Shown in pieces: positions 10,882 through 23,928 of a stretch of 64,000 nt of DNA. The stretch covers positions 40,217,825-40,281,824 of the forward strand of contig CM030364.1 of NCBI GenBank assembly GCA_017893485.1, given 5' to 3'. The position numbers and the translations under genes are program-made. Each line of letters begins with the position of its first letter. Within the stretch, counting starts at the first letter, position 1. The notes below the pieces were generated by a model. The model searched no databases, had not been told where the DNA came from, and saw only the letters and a list, made by a program, of their open reading frames with translations. Source of the stretch: Hemerocallis citrina (Eukaryota > Streptophyta > Magnoliopsida > Asparagales > Asphodelaceae).

Positions 10882-13800
10882 TGTCACGCCCTGCTTTCCA
10901 CTATACGGAAATACAGGCATGCAACTGAGGTCCAATGAATGATTACATCATTCATAAGCTGTACAATTATAAGCTCAACAAGATATTTATAACACATTCA
11001 CGCAGGCAAATATAATGATCACATGAGCTGGAAATAGAATAACCATTATCTGGATAATACGTCAACATCGGGTCAAGATGCCTGGAAATACAAGGTGTCA
11101 GAATTAAAACAGTACAATAAGCAGTTCGCTATAACAACTAGATAAAATAGCAACCGAAAGAAAAACAACATGAAGTAGTAATAATGCAACAACGATCGTC
11201 TAGAGAGTGTTTGTCGGGTCCATCAGTACCTGTATAATCATTAACTCAAAGAAAAATAGAAAGTACCTGTTAGAGCAAGCTTCGGGCAGCAAGTAGCAAC
11301 AAGCAGTAAAAGGGATAATATAACAAGATATAATATGGAAGAAACAAGAAGTAGCAGTGTAAATACAATATGGAAGGAAGCAAGGAACTAGGACGATATG
11401 ATCATGTAAGTAATAACTGTAAACTAGTGTATTCAAGACTTCAAAGTATAATCAATTGATAACCTAGGCTCAGTTAATCGATAATTATGTAATCAAGAAT
11501 CAAGAGTCATGTAATCAAGAATCATGCTTAGTAGAAATCTCAAGTTTATCTATTTTATTAATTTATCTAATGCACGCAATCCTGTGTTTCATACCACAAG
11601 TTCGGGTGCATATCAATCATGTGAAATTTAGACTTAAGTAATGAATTCTATAGGATTATGTACTCGGGTCTTCCACTGATTGTATCAAGACATGAAATGA
11701 AGAATCATAATCAAGAATCACTATTTCGAAAAACACAGGCCCCCTTCCGATTATACTCCCCTGTATTGTCCATTACTAAGCCGTACCCTTAAACTCTGGC
11801 TTGTTATTCTTTTATAATTAATTATAAACATGCAGTTAGTATGACTAGTGGAACGGTGTAATCAAGACTGTTTAATTAAGAAAAATATCAAGGACGGTAA
11901 TCATGGATATAAGATGTGAAACAGGTACATGTATCGAGGATAGTCGTCATGGAATTATCAAGTGGTATAAATTGTATTATATAAGAAAATCTATCAACCT
12001 ATTATATTTATGCAAATTACTGTTACAAGAACAACAATATATAGTTCAGTTCATTAAATATGAAAAATAACGGGTTTATATGCGAAAACGTCGAGATGAA
12101 TTTCTAGACCGCAACATATATCTGTATTCAAATTCACTTTTCTGTTGCTACAGAAAAGAAAATCCAATTCCGTCAGAGATTCTAGAAAGTAGGCTGTCTT
12201 CTGGTTCCAACGAATATTCACACAATACATTCTAGAGACAGTAGCTACACATATAAATTCATTCTTTACTGGTTTCAAGGTTTCGTGCACATTCTGGAAA
12301 TTCAGGAGTCACAATACTAAAATATTAATAACTTACAATCTACACATCGGATTGAGAAACTGTAAGATATTATGGATTCTAGACTCGATGGAATACGATT
12401 TTCATGTATAAAGTTCTCGGATCCAGTATTGGGAACATGGTCTAATTCTCAGTACAAGAGACAGGTCAGTGGTTTCGTGCAGGTTCTGGAATTTACAACA
12501 TGACAGTACTAAAATCGTGATATCTCACAATCTATAAGTCAGATTCAGAAACCGTAAGATGTTCTGAATACTAGACTCGATGGGCTATAATTTTCATGTA
12601 TAAAGTTCTTGGATCCAGTATCGGGAACATGGTCTAATTCTCAGTACAAGAGACAAGTCAGTGGTTTCGTGCAGGTTCTGGAATTTACAATATAACAGTA
12701 CTAAAATTGTGATATCTCACAATCTATAAGTCGGATTTCCAAACCGTAAGATGTTCTGGATTCTAGACTCGATGGGCTACGATTTTCATATATAAAGTTC
12801 TTCGATTCAGTATCGGGAACATGGTCTAATTCTTAGTACAAGAGATAAGGCAGTGGTTTTGTGCAGGTTCTGAAATTTACAATATGACAGTACTAAAATC
12901 GTGATATCTCACAATCTATAAATCGAATTGTGAAATCGTAACCTGTTCTGGATTCTACACTCGATGGACTATGATTTTCATGTATAAAGTTCTAAATTTC
13001 AACGTAGGAAACTAGGTCAAATTCTTAGTGCAAGGTCAAGAAATTTAGAGATAGCAAAGTTGAATATTCGATATTCGATAACATGATTCGAAGTGTGTTA
13101 ACGGTTCACTCTTGAGTCGATATATCATGGAACAAGTGACTAGGACAGAATTTGACAATAAAACATGATTATAACAAGACTACTTGTCACGAGTCCAAGA
13201 AAATGCTTGTACGGGAACAAAAAAAGAGTGTACAAAATACTTGCCTTATAACGTGACAATTACGATGCTGGTATTAACCACGAAAAGAAGAAGCGATGTT
13301 TGCAACAGACGGAAGCACAACAACGGCAAGAATGGTAGCAAGACGGCAGCGAGCGAGCAACGGTAGCAACGGTGAGCGACGACGATGAGTGACAACAACA
13401 ACGAGGAGATGGCGCGGCGTGCGGAGACGGAATGAGTTCGGGTTGTTCTTCGGGGTTCACGGGGCCGTAGAAGCGGAGTCGTCGGCTAGAAGGTGGAGGA
13501 TAAAGTAGAGCTCGGGTTAGAGAAGGCAGAGGATAAGGATGGCGAAAGGAGCTTGGGTTTTGGAGAAGCAAAGAAGAAAAGAAGGAGTAGAGACAGTGAG
13601 TTGGAGATTGTTGCATGTGTGTATATATATAAAAAGAAAGGGGGAGAGAGAGAGATATACAATATGCATACAAGTGTGTATGTATGTGTATAAAATATAG
13701 GCAGTGGGAGGATGTAAGCTACATGGTGTGAATATATTATATATATAATGTAATAAAGAGTTTAGGTTAGGGTGTAGGGAGGAGGTGTGTATATATATAA

Positions 13801-14222
13801 TATATATAGAGAGAGAGATGGTGATAGTAGTGTAGTTGAAAATGTAAAAGAAGACAGAAGAGGAGGTTGATGGATTAGAGAGGATTAGGCAGTAGTAGGG
13901 GTGGTGGAGGCAGTAGAGTAGGAGAAAAAAAATGAGAGAAGTTGGGTGTATAATTAGGCTGGTTTGGCTGTGAGTAAGTGATTAGCAGGAGTGGGTTAGG
14001 ACTTAGGAGTTAGGCAGATGTGAGAAATATTGATTAAGGATAATTGGGGTTAGAATGTGTATTTAAACTCCGATAAAAAAAATCACAAAATTATAGAATT
14101 GATCAGGAAAATATTCTGGCTCTAGATAAAGAGTCCAAAGAGAAGAAAAATAAAAATGATCTGAAAATTAAAGTACAAAAATTTACGTAATAAAATACGT
14201 ACAACTGGAACAGGGGGTTACA
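10882..14222 (-). mobile_element. Solo LTR, same family as the LOG-carrying element
   Basis: Begins TGTCACGCCC and ends GGGGGTTACA, and is flanked by perfect CATAT duplications (10877-10881 and 14223-14227). It is clearly related along its length to the 2850-bp LTRs at 25340 and 30115, sharing the first ~200 bp block (AACTGAGGTCC, GATCACATGAGCTG) and the ending AACTGGAACAGGG. It is longer (3341 bp), partly because of a 192-bp tandem repeat. By homology with the LOG element its sense strand is minus. No internal domain is present, so this is a solo LTR. Confidence 0.85.
12300..12970. repeat. 192-bp tandem repeat within the LTR, about 3.5 copies
   Basis: The motif ACAGTACTAAAAT recurs at about 12503, 12695 and 12887, a 192-bp period, with each unit continuing through TCTCACAATCTATAAGTC, GACTCGATGG and AGTATCGGGAACATGG. 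The LTRs of the LOG element have about two diverged copies (at 26845-27180 and 31620-31955). The extra copies explain part of the length difference between these family members. Confidence 0.8.
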
Positions 14223-14359
14223 CATATAATTTACAACAAAGATACATAACTTTAATCGATTACACAGAATTAAGAATATGATGCAACAACAGACAAGAGA
14301 GCTTTCTTGAATAAATACCTGCAAGATTTATAAAATTCAAACAACACCGGAGATTAGTA

Positions 14360-16540
14360 TTGTTAGTCTACAAAATTTAAATACTTCATAAAAATTATCG
14401 TCGGAACTCTCCTCATCGGTTGGAACAACTTCTTCTAGATTGGTTGCTCTAAAATAAATGAAAAGTTTAAGTTAGTCAACATTAATTATAAATGCACATC
14501 AAAATACAAAGCTGGATTGAATATTATCAACATAAGTTAACAAAAGTTGCATAAATATTACCCCTCAACTACGGTTGGACAATTTCTTGAATCATGTCCG
14601 AGTACGAGCAAGCAGCATGTTTTACACCATCTTGGTTTTTTACCATGAAGTTCCTCTTTATCGGCTTCAGTCTCTTCCTTTTAGACCTTCCCTTTGTAAC
14701 ACACTATCCTGAGTCCCTCACACGTGCACGTGCAAGTCCACTACCTTCAGCATGGGATTGTGCATGTCCTTCTTCATGGGGTTGTGCACTACCGTCGGGA
14801 TGTATTTGAAGATGAGATACGCCGTCAATGCCTTTAAGCATAAGATCGAGCATGTAATTGTAACTGGAATCGGAGGAACAACCAAGATTAACCATTTGTT
14901 TTGCGTGATGACTCAATTCACAATAGCGAGAAGCAAAATTATGGCTACTTCCTTCGTGTGGAACAGATGTATAACTTTTTCTCATCACATCTTGTATCCA
15001 TCTTCTTTTAATATATATATTCGGTAGAGAAGTGTAATGACTGAACCAAAAAATGGCCAAAATATGTTTGCAGCAAATTCCAACGAACTCGAACATGTTA
15101 CAACCACAAGTAACAATTTGACGAAGTTTTCATAATTGGATCAATCTTCCCGGTTCCAATTCCCCACAAAGCATCACATGAAAGGTTAAACTATCCGGTG
15201 TGTCAAGATTGGCAACGAAAGTCACATTATATAACAGGTTTTTTGTAACTTCATCTTGGAATTTATAAAATATTTTCAAAGTGTATATTCTAGCCATATG
15301 TACTTCCAACGCCCATTGGGTCTTCAATTTCGATCTCTTCTCACAGTTACAATGATTTTCTTTAAGTTCATCATGTCTTTGCTTAGCCAAATATTTGTCG
15401 AAGATGACGAAAAATTCATGTAAGGAGTACTTCTTTACTGTATGATGCTCAAGGAAGAATGCATAGACTCAACCCGTGGCCTACTTAACATGTCGGCCTA
15501 AAATGAATATCTTACATAGATGGGTGTCAATTTATCACAAATGTTAAATAGATCGTTCAACCATTTTTTATTCTTAACTACGTACTTCAGAAGCACTATT
15601 TTCCATTTCTCTTTGAAATTATGTAGATATTCAGAATCATATATGACAATCTTCAAATCATCCCTAAATTTATCGACATCATTACCACTTGTGGTAACTT
15701 ATCCAAAAAGTGCCAAATGCAATACCGATGCTGAGTCTCGGAAAAAAAATTCTTCACTGCGATGACAATCCTACGATCCTGGTCCATCACGATGCCGGAT
15801 GGAGCATGACTCATTTCTCCTAGCCATTTTTCAAAGAACCACACAAAAGAATAGGCTTTCTCATTTGGAATGAACCCACCTCCTAAGAACGTTGATTGCC
15901 AATGATGATTGATTCCGACAAATGGAACAAATAACATTCCATATCTGTTCGTGTTGTATGTGGCATCAAAGCAAAGTGCATCCCCAAATACTTCATAGTT
16001 CATCCTAGAGATATCATCCACCCAAATACAATGAGACAACCGGCCTTCAGGATCTACTTGAAAATCATAAAAAAATGAAGGATCCATAATTTTTTTCGAT
16101 TCAAAGAAATCAATGAGAATGTGCTCATCATGTTCTTTCATCGCTTTGTGGGAGTCTCTAAGTAGATTTCTAGCATATTTTTTGGTAAATCCTATTTTAT
16201 CGTGACCACCACTAGCACTTTCGAAGAAGATCATTTGTTTGCAAGTAGGGATATTAACTTGGGTCATTTGATCCATTATTCTTTTATCGGTATTCGATAC
16301 CGAATGGTTTCGGGACAAAAAATATCTTCTACTGGGTGAAGTAAATACGTGATTGTGTGGTTCATAAAATGAATACAACACCCATTATTTACTTCCTTCG
16401 TGCTATTTTACACGAACAAAAGCTTTGCAACCGGTTCTAGAAGTTGTCCCCCGTCTACCTCACTAGGTTGACTCGGTGAAGTCCCTTCTTTATTACACAA
16501 AAAAGACTTATCTATGACTTGGATTTCCTTGTATTTATTC
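14360..16540 (-). pseudogene. FAR1-related / Mutator-like transposase pseudogene, main body
   Basis: Minus-strand remains of a FAR1/FHY3-family or MULE transposase. The longest open part (16381-15653, 242 codons) holds the MULE transposase core, including VFGDALCFDATYNTNRYGM and GIVMDQDRRI..AVKNFF, with the first DDE-type aspartate in FDATY and the second in MDQD. Reading on, 15390-15130 resembles the FRS mid-region. Near 15110-15050 is a SWIM zinc finger (CGCNMFEFVGICCKHIL, the CxC..CxH pattern). Near 14640-14580 is a terminal zinc knuckle with CxxC..GH....C spacing. A possible acidic last exon lies near 14450-14365. Frameshifts between blocks and stops at 16381-16540 show it is dead. The FAR1 N-terminus is displaced to 35873-36095 because a 19-kb LTR array inserted at 16540. 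Confidence 0.8.
16536..16540. other. Target-site duplication TATTC (left) of the 19-kb array
   Basis: TATTC precedes TGTAGAACCCC and is repeated at 35873-35877 after the last LTR ends GGGGCGCTACA. No such duplication flanks the middle LTR, so one insertion event gave rise to the whole array. Confidence 0.9.
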
Positions 16541-16937
16541 TGTAGAACCCCGTATTTTCAAATATTATTTTAAAAAGATTTGAAAATGAATTTAAATGAT
16601 TTTCGGGAGATTTAATGAATATTTTCTAAAAGATTTATCTTTTTACACGTGCAGAACACGTGCAAATGCAATCTTGAGGAGTTTGAAAGTCAAGTTTTCT
16701 TCATAAAAAATCATTATTTAATATTTGAAATTTATTTATTATTTTTCCATATTTTTCTAAAATTAATTGGACCTATTTGCAAATTTTGAGAAAAGAAGGA
16801 CCTTTTTGCAAATTTGACATTTTAAGGGTTAAAATGCAAAATATATTTTTTGGACATTTTGAACAGTACCGGTTGGGATTTAGGATCATATTTTACTTTT
16901 AAATCCTAATTTTAATGAATTTTAGATGAATTTCTAA

Positions 16938-16987
<50 letters not shown>

Positions 16988-19166
16988 GTATTTAGAAGGG
17001 ATTGTTTTGCAAAAGTATTTGGAAACCCTAAAACTTGATTCCCGGCCTATATAAAGAGAGTTGCAGCCGTCATTCGCTGCATAACTCAAGTTTCATTATT
17101 TTATATTTTGGTGATTGAAGAGGAAGATTTGGATCTCGCAAAAAGAAAGGCTTTCTCGTTGGATCTTTTCAATTCCAAAGTTGAGTGATATGAACTTTGT
17201 TTTGTTGTTGATTTATGCGAATGATTGTTTTGTTGCTCGTTGACATGCTTGTTTATTTAACGTATTTTTGTATGAGAACGATACAACATGATGTGCGTAC
17301 CATGTTTGTGAAATCTAAGAATATTGAGTAGATCTTGACTTACGAAACTGTATTGCTAAAATGCATGTTAAGATTTGAGTATGGTTATGATCGGATGATG
17401 AGCATCCGGATCTTATATTTGTAAATCAGATTTTTATTAAGAGTTGTGAAAGAAATTTAGTATTGAGAAACCCTAATGTGAGAATTAGTAATTTAGAACA
17501 TGAGAACTTGAGTTTTGACATATTGATGTTTTGAGTAATGTGTCCATAATGAGGATTAGTTGAGATTTGTCATTTTACCTGAATATGAATTATTTCATGA
17601 ACAAAAAATCTTTAGAAAACTCCAGTTTCGATTGTTGTATTCAGACCTAAATTATGTAAACTGTGGGCTGACAGTCGACTGGTAGACCTTCCAGTCGACT
17701 GATACGACCTGGCTGCTGTGTCTCTAATTTCTTGAAGATTCGGTCTGGACAGTCGACCTAACCATTTTCACAGTCGACTGGTATACTTAAAATTTATTTT
17801 GCAAAGTTATTGTTGATTTCCTTTTGTGACAGTCGACCTATACCCCCCTTAAGTCGACTTATATGACTTAGTTTATTTTCTTAAAATCATGAATATTTGT
17901 CCTCTGGACAGTCGACTTACTACAGTATAAGTCGACTGGTACTGATGGGTTTTCGTAACTTGAGTGTTCTTTTGAGTGATTAGTCTCCAGACATTTTAGC
18001 TTATACTTTGTCTTCAGTTAAACATATGATTTTGAGATTTCAGTTAAGCATGTAGTATTGAGAGTGATTGATAGACGGGTATATTCTGCGGTGTTAAGAG
18101 TCGTTGATCTCTGGGGTTGGGTATACTCTGCGGTGTTGAGAATCACTGTTAGTGATTGATAACCGGGTGTCCAATCTGCGGTGTGAGAGTGACTGAAAGC
18201 CGAGTATCCGATCTGTAGTATTGAGACTGATTGATAGACGGGTATATTCTGTGGTGTTAAGAGTCGTTGATCTCTGGGGTTGGGTATACTCTGCGGTGTT
18301 GAGAATCACTGTTAGTGATTGATAACCGGGTGTCCAATCTGCGGTGTGAGAGTGACTGAAAATCGGGTATCCGATCTGTAGTATTGAGACTGATTGATAG
18401 ACGGGTATATTCTGCGGTGTTAAGAGTCGTTGATCTCTGGGGTTGGGTATACTCTGCGGTATTGAGAATCACTGTTAGTGGTTGATAACCGGGTGTCCAA
18501 TCTGCGGCGTGAGAGTGACTGATAACTGGGTATCCGATCTGTGGTATTGAGAATGACTGATAATCAGGTATTTGGCAGTGAACAGCCGACTGGTCCATTA
18601 ATCAGTCGACTGTACAGTACAGTAGAGCTGTGCTTGTTTGAGAATGATTCTTCTAACACTTGGTTAAGCTACACTTGATGTTTCCATGTTTTCCTGTCAT
18701 TTCTTACTTTACAATACATGTTTAGTATGTGCTCTCTCGTTCAGTACATGTTGTTTAAGAAACCATGCTTATTGTTTATTTATGTTGTTTGTTTGTTTAT
18801 ATCACTCACACCATTTATGGCTGACCCCTTTAGTTTGGGGGTTAGGGATCATCTCTAGCCTCATATGTTGCAGGTTGTTGCTTAGAGTTTGGAGGTTTGG
18901 ATGCATGAGGCATATTTGAGATAAATTGATTTATAAGAGTTTTGTGTAAATTTGTAAAAGCAGTTTTGAGATAATTTGAGTTGTAAATGACAGAAAATAT
19001 TGTTTGAGTTGTTTTGAATTCTGCTGTGTTGAAAAAGATTGTTGTAATAAAAGTTTGGAATAAAAATATTTGTGTTTTGAGCTATGTGTACTATTACATT
19101 GAAGTTGATGCTGGGATTGTGCCACGTATTTTCTAAGTTATTATATTAGAAATTCGGGACGCTACA
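16541..19166 (+). mobile_element. LTR 1 of the tandem gag-only Ty3/Gypsy array
   Basis: 2626-bp LTR starting TGTAGAACCCCG and ending GGGACGCTACA. In order it holds a (TA)n tract near 16938-16983, a TATA-like CTATATAAAGAG near 17046, nine GTCGAC sites between 17670 and 18610, a 164-bp tandem repeat at about 18060-18560, and a 3' AT-rich part. Its first ~1250 bp differ from LTR 2 and LTR 3 at many sites, while its last ~800 bp match LTR 2 and differ from LTR 3. Peptides readable inside it are repeat artefacts. Confidence 0.9.
18060..18560. repeat. 164-bp tandem repeat inside LTR 1 (also in LTRs 2 and 3)
   Basis: GATTGATAGACGGGTATATT recurs at 18065, 18229 and 18392, giving units of 163-164 bp made of sub-blocks that each contain a GGGTAT..TCTG.GGT motif. 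Equivalent arrays occur at about 22585-23080 and 34765-35260. Confidence 0.85.
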
Positions 19167-19171
19167 GAAGT

Positions 19172-19183
19172 TGGTATCAGAGC
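19172..19183 (+). other. Primer-binding site for initiator tRNA-Met
   Basis: TGGTATCAGAGC lies five bases after the LTR end and is complementary to the 3' end of plant tRNA-iMet, the usual primer of plant LTR retrotransposons. The equivalent site after LTR 2 is near 23699-23710. Confidence 0.9.
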
Positions 19184-19401
19184 ATGCTTCAATAGTAATA
19201 ATAGACATAGTATGAAAACCAACCTAGGTGTGGACACTAGAGAGTGAGTACCTAGGTGTGGACATTAGAGTGTGAGTATCACATAGAGCTGAAACATGAT
19301 GTTTTGGTTTGGGGTATGGTTGAGGTTTAGCCAAAGGGTATTGATATGAATGTGAAATGTGTGTGATGCTCTAACTTTACCCTCGTTTTGCAGTATTCAG
19401 A

Positions 19402-20477
19402 ATGGTTGCACCCAGGCCCAGGAATGGTGGTAACAATGAGGATGCATCTGGTAGTTCTCGAGGAACGGGAATTGATCTTGAGGCTGAATTCGCCAAGGTG
19501 TATCAGACTCTGAATGCGCTGATGGCATTCAATTTGGCGCAAACTCAGAATCAACAGCAGGCCCAACAGCAGAACCAGCAGCAAAATCATGGAGCTGGAC
19601 AGGGATTGGTTAACGCCGATCCTATCAAGCAGATCGAGTCCTTTAAGAGGATGAGGCCGCCAGTTTTCGAGGGGCAATCTGATCCAACCGCAGCTGACGA
19701 CTAGATCAGGAGGATGGAGACGATCTTCGAGGTATCGGAGACTCCGGCAGCCAGTAAGGTGAAGTTGGCTACGATGCAGCTGGAGAAGGACGCTGGTGTC
19801 TGGTGGGAATCACTGAAGAGAACTTTGGGAGATCAGCCGATGACTTGGGAAACTTTTTTGGAGGAATTCAGGGATCGCTTCTTTCCCCTAGATGTTCAGG
19901 AGAAGAAGGCGACTGAGTTTTGAACCTTCAGCAGGGCAGCATGACCGTGCGGGAGTATGAGACCAAGTTTGCTCAGCTTTCGAGGTATGCACCAGAGTTG
20001 GTTGTTGACGAGGCAAAGAAGGCCAAAAAGTTTGAGCAGGACTTGAGGCCAAACTTGAGGTCGAGGATGATCCCGTTGGGTATCAGAAGGTTCGACAAAC
20101 TGGTCAGAAGAGCAGCTATGACCGAGGAGGACATGGACCAGTCCCAGGTGAAGCAAGAGACCTGGAACAAGAAAAAGAGGCCAGCAGATGATCAGAATGG
20201 GAAGGAACTCCCGGTGAAGCAGGGCAAGTTCAGCGATCCAGTGCAGAAGGCACCCGCAACTCAGGAAGTGACTTGTTTTTACTGCAAGGAGGCAGGTCAT
20301 TACAGGTCAGCATGCCCGAAGATGGCAAAGCATACTTGTTTTCATTGTGGTCGTGAAAGGCACATTCGACCAATCTGTCCACAGCTGAAGAAAGATAGGG
20401 CAGGGAAAGACAAAGATCTGAGGCAGGGGCGAGTATTCGCATTGACTGAGGAGGATGCGGGCAACCCAGGAATGTGA
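19402..20477 (+). pseudogene. gag of a Ty3/Gypsy element, copy 1 (interrupted)
   Basis: Encodes a Gag polyprotein of chromovirus-like type, starting MVAPRPRNGG. In order: a Q-rich linker, the capsid-like Retrotrans_gag region (MRPPVFEGQSDPTAADD, then ETIFEV, WWESLKRTLG, FLEEFRDRFFP, SMTVREYETKFAQLSRYAPE), a basic linker, and two CCHC zinc knuckles (CFYCKEAGHYRSAC and CFHCGRERHIRPIC), ending ..GNPGM. It is broken twice: a TAG at 19702-19704 where the family usually has Trp, and a one-base frameshift near 19918 (..ATEF, stop, ..NLQQG). No protease, reverse transcriptase or integrase follows, so the element is non-autonomous. The same two lesions occur in copy 2. Confidence 0.9.
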
Positions 20478-21060
20478 TCCGTGTGTGCAAGAATTTTGAA
20501 ATTTATTCTTTTGTATTAAGTAAAACTTTTATTTGGGGAATAATTGAAGATTGAGTATGTTTCTTCATGTAACAAGATTTATTTGGATTAATGGAAAAAA
20601 AAAAAACAAAGTTTTATTTGATACTGTTTTCTTGCATGCGATTGTGACGCCCATTCATTGCTAGTCTTAAGTGTGGAGATAAAGGTGTTTCCAAGCAAGG
20701 TCTTGAGGTGGCTATCCTTAGTCATGTCCTTTCTAAGGAGGGAGTGGCCACTGATCCTCGGAAGAGTGAAGCAGATGTGGAAGGTCAGAGTTGGATGCAG
20801 GAGTTCAGTAGTTGTTGCAGTATGACTTCCAATGGCAAGTTATCAGAGTTGCGCAGAGGGAGGTTGATTTTCTGAATTCTTTGCATGATTGTGTTTCTTC
20901 TGCATGTTTGTATTTCTCTTGTTGGAATGCATTCCCTTGTGTGATTGTATCTTTTTAAAAATTATGTTTCTATCTATGAGTTTTCATTCTTTGTTGGTGT
21001 GTTTGTTTGGACCCCATTAGCAGTAGTTCTGAGGACATAACTCTTCTAAGGAGGGAGTAA
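20478..21060 (+). mobile_element. Remainder of internal region 1 and polypurine tract
   Basis: About 580 bp of non-coding remnant between gag and LTR 2, with a short poly-A run near 20595. A short stretch near 20640-20780 may be a pol relic but is not readable. The polypurine tract AAGGAGGGAGTAA at 21048-21060 abuts LTR 2. Pol is deleted, not just decayed, because only a few hundred bases separate gag from the LTR. Confidence 0.8.
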
Positions 21061-21474
21061 TGTAGAACCCCGTATTTTCAAATATTATTTTAAAAAAATT
21101 TGAAAATGAATTTAAATGATTTTCGGGAGATTTAATGAATATTTTCTAAAAGATTTATCCTTTTACACGTGCAGAACACGTGCAAATGCAATCTTGAGAG
21201 TTTGAAAGTCAAGTTTTCTTCATGAAAAATCATTATTTAATATTTGGAATTTATTTATTATTTTTCCAGATTTTTCTGAAATTAATTGGACCTATTTAAA
21301 AATTTTGAGAAAAGAATGACCTTTTTGCAAATTTGACATTTTAAGGGTTAAAATGCAAAATATATTTTCTGGACGTTTTGAACAGTACCGGTTGGGATTT
21401 AGGATCATATTTTACTTTTAAATCCTAATTTTAATGAATTTTAGATGAATTTCCAAGAATATATATATATATAA

Positions 21475-21514
<40 letters not shown>

Positions 21515-23693
21515 GTATTTTGAAGGGATTGTTTTGCAAAAGTATTTGGAAACCCTAAAACTTGATTCCCGGCCTATATAAAGAGAGTTGCAGCCGTCAT
21601 TCGCTGCATAACTCAAGTTTCATTATTTTATATTTTGGTGATTGAAGAGGAAGATTTGGATCTCGCAAAAAGAAAGGCTTTCTCGTTGGATCTTTTCAAT
21701 TCCAAAGGTGAGTGATATGAACTTTGTTTTGTTGTTGATTTATGCGAATGATTGTTTTGTTGCTCGTTGACATGCTTGTTTATTTAACGTATTTTTGTAT
21801 GAGAACGATACAACATGATGTGCGTACCATGTTTGTGAAATCTAAGAATATTGAGTAGATCTTGACTTACGAAACTGTATTGCTAAAATGCATGTTAAGA
21901 TTTGAGTATGGTTATGATCGGATGATGAGCATCCGGATCTTATATTTGTAAATCAGATTTTTATTAAGAGTTGTGAAAGAAATTTAGTATTGAGAAACCC
22001 TAATGTGAGAATTAGTAATTTAGAACATGAGAACTTGAGTTTTGACATATTGATGTTTTGAGTAATGTGTCCATAATGAGGATTAGTTGAGATTTGTCAT
22101 TTTACCTGAATATGAATTATTTCATGAACAAAGAATCTTTAGAAAACTCCAGTTTCGATTGTTGTATTCAGACCTAAATTATGTAAACTGTGGGCTGACA
22201 GTCGACTGGTAGACCTTCCAGTCGACTGATACGACCTGGCTGCTGTGTCTCTAATTTCTTGAAGATTCGGTCTGGACAGTCGACCTAACCATTTTCACAG
22301 TCGACTGGTATACTTAAGATTTATTTTGCAAAGTTATTGTTGATTTCCTTTTGTGACAGTCGACCTATACCCCCTTTAAGTCGACTTATATGACTTAGTT
22401 TATTTTCTTAAAATCATGAATATTTGTCCTCTGGACAGTCGACTTACTACAGTATAAGTCGACTGGCACTGATGGGTTTTCGTAACTTGAGTGTTCTTTT
22501 GAGTGATTAGTCTCCAGACATTTTAGCTTATACTTTGTCTTCAGTTAAACATATGATTTTGAGATTTCAGTTAAGCATGTAGTATTGAGAGTGATTGATA
22601 GACGGGTATATTCTGCGGTGTTAAGAGTCGTTGATCTCTGGGGTTGGGTATACTCTGCGGTGTTGAGAATCACTGTTAGTGATTGATAACCGGGTGTCCA
22701 ATCTGCGGTGTGAGAGTGACTGAAAGCCGAGTATCCGATCTGTAGTATTGAGACTGATTGATAGACGGGTATATTCTGTGGTGTTAAGAGTCGTTGATCT
22801 CTGGGGTTGGGTATACTCTGCGGTGTTGAGAATCACTGTTAGTGATTGATAACCGGGTGTCCAATCTGCGGTGTGAGAGTGACTGAAAATCGGGTATCCG
22901 ATCTGTAGTATTGAGACTGATTGATAGACGGGTATATTCTGCGGTGTTAAGAGTCGTTGATCTCTGGGGTTGGGTATACTCTGCGGTATTGAGAATCACT
23001 GTTAGTGGTTGATAACCGGGTGTCCAATCTGCGGCGTGAGAGTGACTGATAACTGGGTATCCGATCTGTGGTATTGAGAATGACTGATAATCAGGTATTT
23101 GGCAGTGAACAGCCGACTGGTCCATTAATCAGTCGACTGTACAGTACAGTAGAGCTGTGCTTGTTTGAGAATGATTCTTCTAACACTTGGTTAAGCTACA
23201 CTTGATGTTTCCATGTTTTCCTGTCATTTCTTACTTTACAATACATGTTTAGTATGTGCTCTCTCGTTCAGTACATGTTGTTTAAGAAACCATGCTTATT
23301 GTTTATTTATGTTGTTTGTTTGTTTATATCACTCACACCATTTATGGCTGACCCCTTTAGTTTGGGGGTTAGGGATCATCTCTAGCCTCATATGTTGCAG
23401 GTTGTTGCTTAGAGTTTGGAGGTTTGGATGCATGAGGCATATTTGAGATAAATTGATTTATAAGAGTTTTGTGTAAATTTGTAAAAGCAGTTTTGAGATA
23501 ATTTGAGTTGTAAATGACAGAAAATATTGTTTGAGTTGTTTTGAATTCTGCTGTGTTGAAAAAGATTGTTGTAATAAAAGTTTGGAATAAAAATATTTGT
23601 GTTTTGAGCTATGTGTACTATTACATTGAAGTTGATGCTGGGATTGTGCCACGTATTTTCTAAGTTATTATATTAGAAATTCGGGACGCTACA
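21061..23693 (+). mobile_element. LTR 2 (shared middle LTR, apparently chimeric)
   Basis: 2633-bp LTR with the same TGTAGAACCCCG..GACGCTACA ends. It serves both as 3' LTR of the first gag unit and 5' LTR of the second. Up to about 22318 it agrees with LTR 3 where LTR 1 differs. From about 23050 on it agrees with LTR 1 where LTR 3 differs. The TA tract (21459-21512) is interrupted by AAAGAT. This mosaic fits an unequal crossover between the two LTRs of one ancestral element. Confidence 0.85.
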
Positions 23694-23928
23694 GAAGTTG
23701 GTATCAGAGCATGCTTCAATAGTAATAATAGACATAGTATGAAAACCAACCTAGGTGTGGACACTAGAGAGTGAGTACCTAGGTGTGGACATTAGAGTGT
23801 GAGTATCACATAGAGCTGAAACATGATGTTTTGGTTTGGGGTATGGTTGAGGTTTAGCCAAAGGGTATTGATATGAATGTGAAATGTGTGTGATGCTCTA
23901 ACTTTACCCTCGTTTTGCAGTATTCAGA

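Noticed and set aside
18094..18598. Repeated small proteins (..DSQHRRVYPTPEINDS) on the minus strand, found in all three LTRs
   Set aside because: They are translations of the 164-bp LTR tandem repeat. The frames are antisense to the element and have no family match.
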